A stretch of 50,336 nucleotides of DNA from Streptococcus sp. CF8_St5-11 (GCF_024295625.1 NZ_JANCOJ010000007.1:1-50336), one strand, 5' to 3'. Counted from the stretch's first letter, positions 15,404 through 25,237 are shown. The notes: generated by a model from the letters alone, not told the origin. A program made the numbers and translations.

Positions 15404-15922
15404 ATGAAAACCAAAGAAGTCGTTGATGATTTGACGATGAAACGGGCCATTACCCGTATCACCTACGAAATCATTGAACGAAACAAAGATTTGAGCCAGA
15501 TTGTGCTGGTGGGGATCAAGACGCGTGGTGTTTACATCGCTCGCCGGATCCAAGAACGCCTCTCTCAGCTGGAACAAATCGATGTCCCTGTAGCAGAACT
15601 AGATACCAAGCCTTTCCGAGATGATATGAAGGCGACAGAAGATACAACGGTCTTACCAGTTGATATCGCTCATAGAGAAGTTATCTTGATCGATGATGTT
15701 CTCTATACAGGTCGCACGATACGCGCTGCCATTGATAATCTGGTCAGTCACGGTCGTCCTGCTCGAGTGAGTCTTGCGGTTCTAGTAGACCGTGGGCATC
15801 GGGAGTTGCCGATTCGTCCAGACTTTGTTGGGAAAAATATCCCGACAAGTAAGTCAGAGGAAATCATTGTCGAGATGGTGGAGCTAGACGGTCAAGACCG
15901 CGTCCTCATCAAAGAAGCTTAA
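15404..15922 (+). CDS. pyrR: PyrR, bifunctional pyr operon attenuation protein / uracil phosphoribosyltransferase
   Basis: A 172-aa type I phosphoribosyltransferase-fold protein. The PRPP loop is [17 protein letters not shown] at about residues 95-111; basic residues of the RNA-binding face ([10 protein letters not shown]) lie near residue 45. It binds pyr leader RNA in response to UMP/UTP and has weak UPRT activity. AAGGAGGAC precedes the ATG. It is the first gene after its own attenuator and is followed by pyrB. Confidence 0.97.
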   Translation: MKTKEVVDDLTMKRAITRITYEIIERNKDLSQIVLVGIKTRGVYIARRIQERLSQLEQIDVPVAELDTKPFRDDMKATEDTTVLPVDIAHREVILIDDVLYTGRTIRAAIDNLVSHGRPARVSLAVLVDRGHRELPIRPDFVGKNIPTSKSEEIIVEMVELDGQDRVLIKEA

Positions 15923-15968
15923 ACAAATTGTAAACTATTTGCATTCACATTATAAAAGGAGAATCAAC

Positions 15969-16892
15969 ATGTCTGAAAATCAAATCGCTCTTAAAAACCT
16001 TGTCTCAATGGAAACTCTTACCAATGAAGAAGTAATGGCATTGATCAAACGTGGGATTGAGTTCAAAAACGGAGCTAAAGCAGCCTACGAAGACCAACAC
16101 ATCATCTCAAACCTTTTCTTTGAACCTTCAACTCGTACCCACAAAGCCTTTGAAGTGGCAGAGTTGAAATTGGGATGTGATCTCCTTGACTTTGATGTGA
16201 AGACAAGCTCTGTGAACAAAGGGGAAACACTTTACGATACCATCTTGACCATGTCAGCTCTTGGTGTAGATGTCTGTGTCATCCGTCACCCTGAAGTGGA
16301 CTACTACAAAGAATTGGTTGAAAGCCCAACAATCACAGCCTCTATCGTCAATGGTGGGGACGGTTCAGGTCAACACCCAAGCCAAAGCTTGCTTGATTTG
16401 ATGACCATCTACCAAGAATTCGGTCACTTTGATGGTTTGAAAGTTTGTATCGCTGGGGACTTGGATCACTCACGTGTGGCAAAATCAAATATGCAAATCT
16501 TGAAACGTTTGGGAGCAACCCTCTACTTTGCAGGTCCAGACGAATGGAGAAGTGCGGAATTTGAAGACTATGGAACCTTCGTCACTATCGATGAAGTCAT
16601 TGAAGAAGTAGATGTGATGATGTTCTTGCGTGTGCAACACGAACGTCATGATTACGAATCACTCTTCTCTAAAGAAAACTACCACCGTCTTCATGGCTTG
16701 ACACAAGAACGCTATGATCGTATGAAAGAAACAGCCATCTTGATGCACCCAGCTCCAGTAAACCGTGATGTGGAGATTGCTGACCACTTGGTAGAAGCTC
16801 CTAAATCACGCATCGTGGAGCAAATGACCAATGGTGTCTTTGTCCGCATGGCCATCATTGAAGCCGTCCTTAAAGGTCGCGGTGCAAAATAA
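15969..16892 (+). CDS. pyrB: Aspartate carbamoyltransferase catalytic subunit
   Basis: PyrB condenses carbamoyl phosphate with aspartate to N-carbamoylaspartate, the second step of pyrimidine synthesis. At 307 aa it is full length. The carbamoyl-phosphate motif [12 protein letters not shown] is at about residues 48-59. HPSQSLLD, the aspartate-site loop and MHPAPVNR near the C-terminus are present. ATG 15969 with AAAGGAGAATCAAC is preferred to an upstream ATG at 15939. Unlike the next two genes it shows no loss of active-site residues. Confidence 0.97.
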   Translation: MSENQIALKNLVSMETLTNEEVMALIKRGIEFKNGAKAAYEDQHIISNLFFEPSTRTHKAFEVAELKLGCDLLDFDVKTSSVNKGETLYDTILTMSALGVDVCVIRHPEVDYYKELVESPTITASIVNGGDGSGQHPSQSLLDLMTIYQEFGHFDGLKVCIAGDLDHSRVAKSNMQILKRLGATLYFAGPDEWRSAEFEDYGTFVTIDEVIEEVDVMMFLRVQHERHDYESLFSKENYHRLHGLTQERYDRMKETAILMHPAPVNRDVEIADHLVEAPKSRIVEQMTNGVFVRMAIIEAVLKGRGAK

Positions 16893-16912
16893 GATAACTG
16901 ACAATTCATTGA

Positions 16913-16968
16913 AAGGAAAGAAAGAGGACAGAGTAGAGAGCTACATGGAATCTGACTTTCCTTTTTTT
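16913..16968 (+). terminator. Long-loop terminator between pyrB and the carA-like gene
   Basis: AAGGAAAG (16913-16920) pairs with CTTTCCTT (16956-16963) across a 35-base loop and is followed by further Ts. If it works, it uncouples the carA-like gene from the PyrR-controlled transcript. No strong promoter is seen between it and the carA-like start at 17017. Confidence 0.5.
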
Positions 16969-17016
16969 GAGGAACTATGATAAAATTGGATTAGAATAAA
17001 AGAAGGGAGGGGTTCG

Positions 17017-18108
17017 ATGAAACGATTATTGGTCCTAGAGGATGGGACTGTATTTGAAGGAGAAGCCTTTGGTGCAGACCTATATGTGACTGGTGAATTG
17101 GTCTTTACGACAGCCATGACAGGTTATCAAGAATTGATCACGGATCAGGCTTTTAGTGGCCAGATCCTCTCCTTTACCTTTCCAGTTATTGGCACAACAG
17201 GGATCAACCGGGATGATTCTGAGTCGATTACGCCCACTTGTTTAGCAGTAGTCGTTCAGCATTTGGTGGAGATGCCAAGTAATTGGCGGCAGCAGATGAC
17301 CTTGGATGAATTCTTGAAGCGAAAAAAAATCCCTGGTATTGTAGGGATTGATACGAGACAGGTGGCAAAAATTGTCCGTAAGTATGGACGGATGAAGGCG
17401 ACTGTCATTAACAAGGGGGATTCGATCGAGCATATCTTGGACCAGTTGCGAGCAACGGTCCTTCCCAAAGACCAAGTGCGTCAAGTCTCGACCAAAACAG
17501 CCTATGCTGTACCAGGTTTTGGAAAGAGTATTGCCTTGATTGATCTAGGGGTCAAGCACTCTGTCTTACGCCAACTGAGTCAAAGGGACTGTAACGTCAC
17601 GGTCTATCCCTATGATATCTCTTATGATGAACTGATGGAACAGCAGCCCGATGGCGTTATTTTATCCAGTGGGCCTGGCGATCCCCATCAGGTAAAAAAA
17701 CTCTGTCGCTTGATCCAAAAAATCAATGGTCAAATTCCGATCTGGGGCATGGGCTTGGGAGGACAGGTATTGGCTCAAGCTTATGGAGCGGAGCTAGCTC
17801 CCATGGAAGTTGGGCATTTCGGTTTAAATATTCCCGTCCGTGAAATTGCGACAGGGAAAATCGAGATAACTAGTCAAAATCACTTGTATAGTATCGCACG
17901 CGATAGCCTACCCCATGATTTATTGGTCACGCATGAAAACGTCAATGACCATAGTATCGAAGCCTTTCGTCATCGTTACCAACCGATTTTAGGGGTTCAA
18001 TTCCAAGTGGATGCGAGTCCAGGGCCAAGGGAAAATCTCTATTTTTACGATGAATTTTTAGAATTGATTGATGCCAAAATTCACGAAAGTAGGAGGGAGA
18101 AGGAATGA
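17017..18108 (+). CDS. CarA-like protein with a lost glutaminase triad
   Basis: A 363-aa protein aligning end to end with carbamoyl-phosphate synthase small subunit (MKRLLVLEDGTVFEGEAFGA at the start; NRDD and QNH motifs present). CarA normally hydrolyses glutamine and passes ammonia to CarB. Here the nucleophile motif G-I-C-M/L-G-H-Q reads GMGLGGQ (residues 244-250), so the catalytic Cys is Gly246 and the following His is Gly249. The triad motif HPE/HPD reads QVD (330-332), so the His is Gln330. It cannot act as a glutaminase by the known mechanism. The frame is intact and coupled (ATGA overlap) to a truncated CarB-like gene. Either recent inactivation or a new role is possible. Confidence 0.88.
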   Translation: MKRLLVLEDGTVFEGEAFGADLYVTGELVFTTAMTGYQELITDQAFSGQILSFTFPVIGTTGINRDDSESITPTCLAVVVQHLVEMPSNWRQQMTLDEFLKRKKIPGIVGIDTRQVAKIVRKYGRMKATVINKGDSIEHILDQLRATVLPKDQVRQVSTKTAYAVPGFGKSIALIDLGVKHSVLRQLSQRDCNVTVYPYDISYDELMEQQPDGVILSSGPGDPHQVKKLCRLIQKINGQIPIWGMGLGGQVLAQAYGAELAPMEVGHFGLNIPVREIATGKIEITSQNHLYSIARDSLPHDLLVTHENVNDHSIEAFRHRYQPILGVQFQVDASPGPRENLYFYDEFLELIDAKIHESRREKE

Positions 18109-19844
18109 TGAAAGAAAACCAGAAATTGCTTCTCTTATGTGGAGATTCTTATCAGGATATTAGCCTCTTGGCTGCGGTAAATGAAGCACAAAAACTCAAT
18201 GCCAAGGATGGAAATGCTCTTGTCCTTTATCTGGGCGAAGAAAATGCTATTACCCAAGAAGCTGCAGATCAGGTTGAAGTCTGTAAGCTTAAGCTGGATG
18301 CTCTTAGAACGACTCTTCTTTCTTATACTCGATCCCGCTTGCTCCTAGCTTTTGCGGATAAACAGATTTTGAACCTCTTATTTCGATTGGAAGAAACTGG
18401 ATTTTTCAAAGACGCATCGATTAGGATTATCGGACCGAGCCTCCAACGCTACCGGACCTTTTATCAGCAGGCGGATCAACGACGCCTCTTTCAAGAGTTG
18501 GGCTATCAGGTACCTGCTTCCGCACTGGTTGGTTCTGTTCGAGAAGCCATTGAGTTTTCTGAAGGCATTCAATTTCCCATTATGATCTGGCCGGTAGCGA
18601 GCAAGCAAGGGCAGGGGCGAAAGATTGCTCATAACCTGGATGACTTGTGCGAAGCAGTGGAAACGGGACTTTCGGTCTCTCCAAGTCAGCAGTGTTTGCT
18701 AGAATTTTCGACCTATGGCTTTAAGGAATTGGATTTTGTCGTCATGCGCGATCGCGAAGACAATCACTACCTGGCGGCCTCTATTGAAAGCATTGATCCT
18801 GTCGGGATCCACTCTAGTGACTCTTATCAATTTATGCCAGCTGTCACCCTGACTGACCGGGAGTTTCAAAATCTTCGAGAAGCAGCGATCCACATCAGTC
18901 GCTATCTGAAGCTGACAGGAGCCATCTCCATTAAGTTTGCCTTGGATCCGACCAGCTATGCTTTTTATATCTTAGAGGTTAATCCATTTGCTTCAGATAG
19001 TATCTCGATGGCCTCTATGGGCTTGGGCTATTCTTTGTTTGAGCAAGGCGTGCAGCTGCAATTGGGGCGCTCGCTCGAGCATTTGCCTCACCCCTTATTA
19101 CAGGATCTAAAGGCTGTCTATGAACCCAGTCTAGACTATATTTTCTTTAAGATTCCGATCTTTTCAGATGCTGCACAGAATGCTCGTCTCAATACCCAAA
19201 TTCACTCTTATGGGGCAGTTTATGGATTTGGAAAGAGGATCGATGAAGCTTACCAACAGGCCTTAGAAACCATTAAAGATAAAAAACTGCTGACTGTCTT
19301 TCCTGAAGAAATGAGCGATGATGAGTTAATCCAAAAAATAGCTCGTCATATGCCCCATCGGCTCTTCTATATCTTAGAGGCTCTGAAACGTGGTTTTGAG
19401 TTTGAGGAACTCTTGGATTTAAGTAAATTAGCACCGATTTATTTGCAGGTCCTTGCCAACCTTGTAGCGATGGAAAAAGCAGCAGAAGTTGCAACAAGTC
19501 CAGCATTTCTTCCGGTTGAGCCATCAGCTGGCTTATATGAGGTCAAAGAAGGGGCGGCCTATTATCTGACTCAAAATGGGACCAATGAGTCATTCGGTTT
19601 GGATGCTGCTTGTGTCTTGGTGGATGATCTAGAAATTCGGGACCCGAGTTTTTACCAAAAGGTACGAAAGAAGGGACAAGAGTTAAAAGAAAAAGGACAA
19701 CAGGTGATCTTAGTCACCAATTGTCCTTTTACAGAATCTTTGGCAGATAAAGTCTATTATCTTCCTATCAATGAGACAAGCCTTAACCTAATTCAGTCCA
19801 TTGATCAGGTAAAAGATATTGTCAAGCTTTCTAACATACAATAA
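18105..19844 (+). CDS. Truncated, divergent CarB-like protein
   Basis: A 579-aa protein, about half of normal CarB (about 1,060 aa). It keeps a divergent first pre-ATP-grasp domain (residues 1-115) and an ATP-grasp domain (about 120-335). The oligomerisation domain (about 335-480) and the first Rossmann part of the second half (ending near LADKVYYLP) follow. The carbamate half is missing. In the ATP-grasp domain the conserved RP is WP (W162) and the Gly-rich loop is KQGQGR (167-172). E291 and N293 survive, but NPR is NPF. So it should not make carbamoyl phosphate. The frame is open throughout and overlaps the carA-like stop. A working carAB must lie elsewhere, or this strain needs external pyrimidines and arginine. 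Confidence 0.85.
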   Translation: MMKENQKLLLLCGDSYQDISLLAAVNEAQKLNAKDGNALVLYLGEENAITQEAADQVEVCKLKLDALRTTLLSYTRSRLLLAFADKQILNLLFRLEETGFFKDASIRIIGPSLQRYRTFYQQADQRRLFQELGYQVPASALVGSVREAIEFSEGIQFPIMIWPVASKQGQGRKIAHNLDDLCEAVETGLSVSPSQQCLLEFSTYGFKELDFVVMRDREDNHYLAASIESIDPVGIHSSDSYQFMPAVTLTDREFQNLREAAIHISRYLKLTGAISIKFALDPTSYAFYILEVNPFASDSISMASMGLGYSLFEQGVQLQLGRSLEHLPHPLLQDLKAVYEPSLDYIFFKIPIFSDAAQNARLNTQIHSYGAVYGFGKRIDEAYQQALETIKDKKLLTVFPEEMSDDELIQKIARHMPHRLFYILEALKRGFEFEELLDLSKLAPIYLQVLANLVAMEKAAEVATSPAFLPVEPSAGLYEVKEGAAYYLTQNGTNESFGLDAACVLVDDLEIRDPSFYQKVRKKGQELKEKGQQVILVTNCPFTESLADKVYYLPINETSLNLIQSIDQVKDIVKLSNIQ

Positions 19845-19878
19845 AGGATCCGGACAATCTATCCGAATCCTTTTTGTT
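19843..19878. terminator. Bidirectional terminator between carB-like and pepT
   Basis: AAAGGATCCGGA (19843-19854) pairs with TCCGAATCCTTT (19862-19873) with one mismatch; Ts follow on the plus strand, and the complement gives a T tract for the convergent pepT transcript. Confidence 0.85.
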
Positions 19879-19880
19879 TC

Positions 19881-21101
19881 TTATTTTTTGGTCACAATAC
19901 CGATAATGGTATCAACAGCGCGTTCCATGGTTTGGAGGCTAACGTATTCAAAGCGACCGTGCATATTTTCGCCACCGGCAAAGATGTTTGGTGTCGGAAT
20001 TCCCATAAAGGAAATTTTAGACCCATCAGTACCACCGCGGATCGGTTCAATGATTGGAGTGATGCCAAGATCTTCCATGACTTCTTTAGCAAGGGTAATC
20101 GGCGTCATATCTTTTTCAATCACTTGCTTCATGTTGTAGTACTGATCTTTGAGGGTGAGGAGAATGCGTTCGCTACCGAGCTCCGCATTCATCTGATCCG
20201 CAATAGATGTCATGAGGTCTTTGCGTTTCTCAAAGCTTTCGGTTTCAAAGTCCCGAATGATGTAACTGGCACTTGCTTCCTCAACAGTACCTTCAATGTT
20301 CATCAAGTGGTAGAAGCCTTCATAGCCTTCGGTTAATTCAGGACGTGCTCCTTCAGGTAGTTTGTTATGGAAATCAATGGCCAATTGAAGGGCATTGATC
20401 ATTTGACCTTTGGCTGTACCTGGGTGGACATTGCGTCCTTTGAAGGTAATTTCAGCTCCAGCTGCTGAGAAGGTTTCGTATTGAAGCTCCCCAAGAGGAC
20501 CGCCATCAACCGTATAAGCAAAGTCTACATCAAAATCTTCTGCATCAAATTGATCTGCTCCGACGCCGATTTCTTCATCTGGACCAAAGCCGACACGGAT
20601 CTCCCCGTGTTTGATTTCAGGATGCGCTGTCAGGTATTCGATAGCCGTCATAATTTCAGCGATACCAGATTTATCATCTGCTCCCAGAAGAGTAGTACCG
20701 TCCGTCGTGATCAAGGTTTGTCCCTTGTAGTTGTTCAAATGAGCAAAATCAGCTGGATCCAGTGTGAAACCAGAACCCCCTAGAGCAATGACACCCCCAT
20801 CGTAATTCTCAACGATTTGTGGATTGACATTTTCAGCATTGAAGTCAGCGGTGTCCATGTGAGAGATAAATCCAATCTTGCGTGTAAAGCTTGGATCATT
20901 AGCTGGAAGTGTCCCAATGGCATAGCCGTTTGGCAAATAGTAGACGTTTTGAAGACCCACGCGTTTCATCTCAGGAATCAAGACGTTGGTTGCAAAATCA
21001 ACTTGTGATTGGGTACTTGGAGTGGTTGTAGAGTTTTCGTCTGAACGTGTGTTGACCTTTACATAGGTAATAAAACGGTCCAACAGATTTGCGTATTTCA
21101 T
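19881..21101 (-). CDS. pepT: Peptidase T (tripeptide aminopeptidase)
   Basis: A 406-aa M20-family zinc aminopeptidase that removes N-terminal residues from tripeptides in the cytoplasm. The metal-site motifs are SHMDTAD near residue 77, the central GGSGFTL and [13 protein letters not shown], and the EE pair in [16 protein letters not shown]. The start codon giving [10 protein letters not shown] is 6-8 bases after AAGGAG; an ATG two codons earlier is too close to the ribosome site. It is the last gene of a minus-strand run of three. Confidence 0.96.
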   Translation of the reverse strand: MKYANLLDRFITYVKVNTRSDENSTTTPSTQSQVDFATNVLIPEMKRVGLQNVYYLPNGYAIGTLPANDPSFTRKIGFISHMDTADFNAENVNPQIVENYDGGVIALGGSGFTLDPADFAHLNNYKGQTLITTDGTTLLGADDKSGIAEIMTAIEYLTAHPEIKHGEIRVGFGPDEEIGVGADQFDAEDFDVDFAYTVDGGPLGELQYETFSAAGAEITFKGRNVHPGTAKGQMINALQLAIDFHNKLPEGARPELTEGYEGFYHLMNIEGTVEEASASYIIRDFETESFEKRKDLMTSIADQMNAELGSERILLTLKDQYYNMKQVIEKDMTPITLAKEVMEDLGITPIIEPIRGGTDGSKISFMGIPTPNIFAGGENMHGRFEYVSLQTMERAVDTIIGIVTKK

Positions 21102-21103
21102 AA

Positions 21104-21925
21104 TCATTCTCCTTTTTCAGTTTCAATTAATTTGTGAATAGCATGGGCCACACCATCCTCATCATTAGTCAAGGTGATGAAGTCAGCTATTTCCTTGACA
21201 GCAGCATTGCCATTTCCCATAGCGACGCTATAGCCAGCGAAACGTAGCATCTCAAGGTCATTATTGGCATCTCCAAGAGCCATAACCTGGTTTCTGCTGT
21301 AGCCTAATGTTTTGCTTAATGCTTGAAGAGCAGATGCCTTGCTCGCACCTTTAGGAAGGATTTCAAACAAGATATCCTGTGACCGTACGGTGTTAAAATC
21401 AGCTTCTAATGCAGTCTCGTGCTGAGCTTGAAAGACATCAATAGCAGAAGGATCTCCTACATACATAGCTTGAAAAATAGGAACAAGGTTGGGTAGATCC
21501 TCTTCTGAGATAGGTGTCGGTTTACTATTTACTATGCCGGCATCCATCTTGACTAGTTCACTGGCTTCAGGTGCGACCACTAGGTAGTGATCCATGTCGA
21601 ATAAGGTCAGCTGGACGCCTGAATCTTTCGTTAAAACATGCAACCGGTGCATGTCCTCAAGGCTTAATTCTTCCTTGCCAATGATTTCCCAATTCTGAGT
21701 AGACAAGGTTGTACACCCGTTATTGATAATCATATAGTAGTTGCCATCAGGAAGTCCAATCTCTTCAAAAATGGGCCGTACACCCGCTAAGGGGCGCCCC
21801 GTACAGATCACAATGTCATAGCCGGCTTCATGGGCTCGGTGAAGAGCTTCAATATTGCCTTTAGAGAGAGTCTTATCCTCATGCAAGAGAGTTCCGTCCA
21901 AGTCAATCGCGATTAATTGAATCAT
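21104..21925 (-). CDS. Cof-type HAD-IIB family phosphatase
   Basis: A 273-aa HAD hydrolase. Motif I is [11 protein letters not shown] at residues 6-16, motif [12 protein letters not shown], and motif III/IV with Lys in [10 protein letters not shown] and [14 protein letters not shown]2b cap lies between. Family members dephosphorylate sugar phosphates, FMN or PLP; the substrate here is unknown. It overlaps the S24 regulator by four bases and sits directly before pepT, so all three are probably one transcript. Confidence 0.9.
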   Translation of the reverse strand: MIQLIAIDLDGTLLHEDKTLSKGNIEALHRAHEAGYDIVICTGRPLAGVRPIFEEIGLPDGNYYMIINNGCTTLSTQNWEIIGKEELSLEDMHRLHVLTKDSGVQLTLFDMDHYLVVAPEASELVKMDAGIVNSKPTPISEEDLPNLVPIFQAMYVGDPSAIDVFQAQHETALEADFNTVRSQDILFEILPKGASKASALQALSKTLGYSRNQVMALGDANNDLEMLRFAGYSVAMGNGNAAVKEIADFITLTNDEDGVAHAIHKLIETEKGE

Positions 21926-22686
21926 TTGATTTCCTCCAAATCAAGAGGAACAAAGCCATCAATCACTTTTCCAATCACTCCAGGTTCCTCATCTAGTGGA
22001 ATGATCTGATCACTATATTTCTTATTGAGGGAAACCAGTCGAATACCGTTGGCCTCACGAAAGACACGTTTGATCAACGTTTGCCCGTCAAAATCAATGG
22101 CATAAATTGCCCCTGCTTGATCATAATAGGTTTGCTTGATTAACACAACGGCCCCTTTTTCGTACTTAGGCTCGAGGGAATCTGTATGAATCCAAAAAGC
22201 CAAATCGTAAGGAATCTTTTGATCAAACCAGACGATATCAGCTTGCTTCTGATGTTGGTAAGCTGCAAAAGAATCATAGACAGAATACGAGTGGTATTGC
22301 TTTTCAATTTTCTGTCTTTCTTTCTGATGGGTCAAGAGACTCTTTCCATAAGAAAGAAGATTTTCTTGATTTCCTTCATCGAGCTGTTTATACAATCGTT
22401 CAATCTCTGAATCAATGACCACAAAATCATTGCGCAATCGAGGGTCAATATCAGCAACTGCTACCTGGAAAAAGGCTGCAATCTTCTCTAAATTATCAGG
22501 AACGGGAAGAGAAGTTCCTTTTACATATCCAGTCAGCGTACTTGCAGGGATTCCAGTAATACGAGATAATTCGATCTGTTTTTTTCCTTGTTCTTTCAGT
22601 AATTCTCTGATTTTTTCCGATATAATCCGTAATGCCTCTTTGTCTTGAGGGCTTGCCTTTCCACGACCTCTGGCCAACGTACTCAC
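21922..22686 (-). CDS. HdiR/LexA-like regulator: XRE DNA-binding domain plus S24 peptidase domain
   Basis: A 254-aa regulator. An N-terminal Cro/CI helix-turn-helix (KKQIELSRITGIPASTLTGY, about residues 36-55) is joined by a helical linker to a C-terminal S24 domain. The catalytic Ser is in HTDSLEP and the catalytic Lys in LIKRVF. In Lactococcus, HdiR of this type is cut with RecA help on DNA damage. The usual Ala-Gly cleavage pair is not obvious in the linker (SYSVYDSFAAYQHQ), so RecA-dependent self-cleavage is uncertain. It heads a minus-strand operon with a Cof phosphatase and pepT. Confidence 0.85.
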   Translation of the reverse strand: MSTLARGRGKASPQDKEALRIISEKIRELLKEQGKKQIELSRITGIPASTLTGYVKGTSLPVPDNLEKIAAFFQVAVADIDPRLRNDFVVIDSEIERLYKQLDEGNQENLLSYGKSLLTHQKERQKIEKQYHSYSVYDSFAAYQHQKQADIVWFDQKIPYDLAFWIHTDSLEPKYEKGAVVLIKQTYYDQAGAIYAIDFDGQTLIKRVFREANGIRLVSLNKKYSDQIIPLDEEPGVIGKVIDGFVPLDLEEIK

Positions 22687-22708
22687 CTCCTTGTATTTAC
22701 CCTTACTA

Positions 22709-22736
22709 TTATAATGAATTAAATCGAAAAAGTAAA
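22709..22736 (-). promoter_or_regulatory. Promoter of the S24 regulator, with TTTACTTTTT -35 repeat
   Basis: Read on the minus strand: TTTACT (-35), 17-base spacer, TATAAT (-10). The -35 lies in TTTACTTTTT (complement of 22727-22736), the same 10-mer found in the divergent promoter at 22815-22824. It may be an operator or simply a shared promoter element. Confidence 0.6.
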
Positions 22737-22814
22737 TAGAAATCCCTGAGAAATGCGAAAAAAGATGAATTTGATCTAAATCGGATTTTCTTTTTTAATT
22801 TTATTTGGTATTCC

Positions 22815-22843
22815 TTTACTTTTTGAGGAAAAAGGTCTAAGAT
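22815..22843 (+). promoter_or_regulatory. Promoter of the downstream acetyltransferase
   Basis: TTTACT (22815-22820), 17-base spacer, TAAGAT (22838-22843), 30 bases before ATG 22873. TTTACTTTTT here mirrors the divergent promoter. Confidence 0.5.
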
Positions 22844-22872
22844 AAAACCAAAGAGTTCATGGAGGTGGAGGT

Positions 22873-23310
22873 ATGATTCGTACTGTTCAAGTCAAAGATG
22901 CAGGTCAAATTAGAGATTTATGTCACCAAGCATTGGGGTATGATTCGACCCTGGAGAAAGTGGCAGCTCAGATTGAAAAATTCAATCTGCCAGATTCGGG
23001 TCATTTTTGCTTTGTTTATGAAGAGGACCAAACAGGCCATATTCTTGGTTATGTGGAAGCAGAAGTTTATGAAAGTCTCTATAGTGATGCTGGTCTAAAT
23101 ATTTTGGGGCTAGCGGTTTTTCCATCTGCTCAAGGACGTGGGATCGGTCGCCAATTGATGGAGCGAGTAGAAGATCTTGCTAAAAGCAAGCATTCTGCTT
23201 TTATCCGTTTAAATTCTGCCTCTCATCGAAAAGAAGCTCATCTCTTTTACGAACGCATTGGCTATGAGGGAAATAAAACGCAGAAGCGATTTTTGAAAAT
23301 AATGAATTAA
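22873..23310 (+). CDS. GNAT family N-acetyltransferase
   Basis: A 145-aa acetyl-CoA-dependent acetyltransferase. Motif A is LAVFPSAQGRGIGRQLMERV at about residues 80-99, with the Q/R-x-x-G-x-G/A acetyl-CoA loop; motif B is AHLFYERIGYE near the C-terminus. GGAGGTGGAGG precedes the ATG. It is divergent from the S24 regulator, which may control it. The substrate is unknown. Confidence 0.88.
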   Translation: MIRTVQVKDAGQIRDLCHQALGYDSTLEKVAAQIEKFNLPDSGHFCFVYEEDQTGHILGYVEAEVYESLYSDAGLNILGLAVFPSAQGRGIGRQLMERVEDLAKSKHSAFIRLNSASHRKEAHLFYERIGYEGNKTQKRFLKIMN

Positions 23311-23334
23311 GATAGGCAAAGGCCTATCTTTTTT
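23309..23334 (+). terminator. Terminator between the acetyltransferase and lepA
   Basis: AAGATAGG, CAAAGG loop, CCTATCTT, then more Ts; it begins at the last stop-codon bases of the acetyltransferase. Confidence 0.85.
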
Positions 23335-23376
23335 GTTATAATGAAGAGTACGATTAAATTTACTAGGAAGATGATT

Positions 23377-25203
23377 ATGCCAAATTTTGAAGAATTAAAA
23401 AAACGACAAGAGAAGATTCGGAACTTCTCGATCATCGCCCATATTGACCATGGAAAGTCAACCTTGGCCGATCGAATTTTAGAAAAAACCGAAACCGTGT
23501 CTAGTCGGGAGATGCAAGCCCAACTCCTAGATAGCATGGACCTAGAGCGGGAACGTGGGATTACCATCAAGCTTAATGCCATCGAATTGAACTACACGGC
23601 TAAAGATGGGGAAACCTATATCTTCCACTTGATTGACACACCAGGACACGTGGACTTTACCTATGAGGTTTCGCGGTCGCTTGCTGCCTGTGAAGGTGCC
23701 ATTCTCGTAGTGGATGCCGCTCAAGGGATTGAAGCCCAGACCCTAGCCAATGTCTACTTAGCGCTGGACAATGATTTGGAAATCCTGCCAGTTATCAATA
23801 AGATTGACTTGCCAGCTGCAGATCCAGAACGGGTGCGCACAGAAGTAGAAGATGTCATCGGTCTAGATGCTAGCGAGGCAGTCCTAGCCTCTGCCAAGGC
23901 TGGTATCGGGATTGAAGAAATTTTGGAGCAGATCGTTGAGAAAGTTCCAGCACCGACGGGTGATGTTGAAGCTCCTCTTCAAGCCTTGATCTTTGACTCC
24001 GTTTATGATGCCTATCGTGGAGTAATCCTTCAGGTCCGAGTGGTTAATGGAATGGTCAAACCAGGCGATAAGATCCAGCTCATGAGCAATGGCAAGACCT
24101 TTGATGTCACAGAAGTTGGGATCTTTACTCCTAAAGCAGTTGGACGTGATTTCCTTGCGACTGGAGACGTTGGCTATATTGCGGCCTCTATCAAGACCGT
24201 TGCGGATACCCGTGTCGGGGATACGGTGACCCTAGCGACTAATCCGGCAAGTGAGCCCCTACATGGATACAAGCAAATGAATCCAATGGTCTTTGCCGGT
24301 CTTTACCCGATTGAATCCAACAAATACAATGATCTTCGTGAAGCTTTGGAAAAATTGCAATTGAATGACGCCAGTCTTCAATTTGAACCCGAAACGTCTC
24401 AGGCCCTTGGTTTTGGTTTCCGTTGTGGTTTCTTGGGTCTCCTTCATATGGACGTTATTCAGGAACGCTTGGAGCGCGAGTTCAATATTGACTTGATCAT
24501 GACAGCGCCGTCTGTAATCTACAAGGTCAATTTGACAGATGGAGAAGCACTGGATGTCTCAAACCCTTCTGAGTTTCCAGATCCAACCAAGATCGCTTCG
24601 ATCGAAGAACCGTATGTCAAAGCACAAATCATGGTGCCACAAGAGTTTGTCGGTGCTGTGATGGAATTGGCCCAACGCAAACGTGGGGACTTTGTGACCA
24701 TGGACTACATCGATGAAAATCGGGTGAATGTCATCTATCAAATCCCACTAGCGGAAATTGTCTTTGATTTCTTTGATAAATTGAAATCCTCTACTCGTGG
24801 CTATGCAAGCTTTGATTACGAGTTGTCTGAATACCGTCCTTCTAAATTGGTTAAAATGGATATCCTTCTCAATGGCGATACCGTCGATGCCCTCAGCTTT
24901 ATCGTTCACAAGGACTTTGCCTATGAACGTGGTAAGTTGATTGTTGAGAAACTCAAGAAGATTATCCCTCGTCAACAGTTTGAAGTGCCTATCCAAGCGG
25001 CGATCGGTCATAAGATCGTGGCCCGTACAGATATCAAGGCCCTTCGTAAGAACGTCTTGGCCAAGTGTTATGGTGGGGACGTCTCACGGAAACGCAAGCT
25101 TCTTGAAAAACAAAAAGCTGGTAAGAAACGGATGAAGGCCATTGGATCCGTAGAAGTACCACAGGAAGCCTTCTTATCTGTTTTGTCAATGGATGAAGAA
25201 TAA
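23377..25203 (+). CDS. lepA: Elongation factor 4 (LepA / EF4)
   Basis: A 608-aa translational GTPase that acts on ribosomes, with proposed back-translocation and assembly roles. The G1 loop AHIDHGKST is at residues 21-29; DTPGH and NKID motifs follow, then domains II, III, V and the LepA-specific C-terminal domain ([20 protein letters not shown]). The length is normal. ATG 23377 is about 7 bases after AGGAAG; an in-frame ATG at 23341 would overlap the upstream terminator/promoter area and is not used. Confidence 0.97.
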   Translation: MPNFEELKKRQEKIRNFSIIAHIDHGKSTLADRILEKTETVSSREMQAQLLDSMDLERERGITIKLNAIELNYTAKDGETYIFHLIDTPGHVDFTYEVSRSLAACEGAILVVDAAQGIEAQTLANVYLALDNDLEILPVINKIDLPAADPERVRTEVEDVIGLDASEAVLASAKAGIGIEEILEQIVEKVPAPTGDVEAPLQALIFDSVYDAYRGVILQVRVVNGMVKPGDKIQLMSNGKTFDVTEVGIFTPKAVGRDFLATGDVGYIAASIKTVADTRVGDTVTLATNPASEPLHGYKQMNPMVFAGLYPIESNKYNDLREALEKLQLNDASLQFEPETSQALGFGFRCGFLGLLHMDVIQERLEREFNIDLIMTAPSVIYKVNLTDGEALDVSNPSEFPDPTKIASIEEPYVKAQIMVPQEFVGAVMELAQRKRGDFVTMDYIDENRVNVIYQIPLAEIVFDFFDKLKSSTRGYASFDYELSEYRPSKLVKMDILLNGDTVDALSFIVHKDFAYERGKLIVEKLKKIIPRQQFEVPIQAAIGHKIVARTDIKALRKNVLAKCYGGDVSRKRKLLEKQKAGKKRMKAIGSVEVPQEAFLSVLSMDEE

Positions 25204-25208
25204 CGTTT

Positions 25209-25237
25209 AAAGTGCCTCAAAAGGGCACTTTTGTTTT
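25209..25237 (+). terminator. Terminator after lepA
   Basis: AAAGTGCC (25209-25216) pairs with GGCACTTT (25224-25231), followed by TTGTTTT. Confidence 0.85.

Noticed and set aside
16913..16968. Second PyrR attenuator before the carA-like gene
   Set aside because: The conserved PyrR-binding hairpin seen at 15261 is not present; only a long-loop terminator-like stem is visible.
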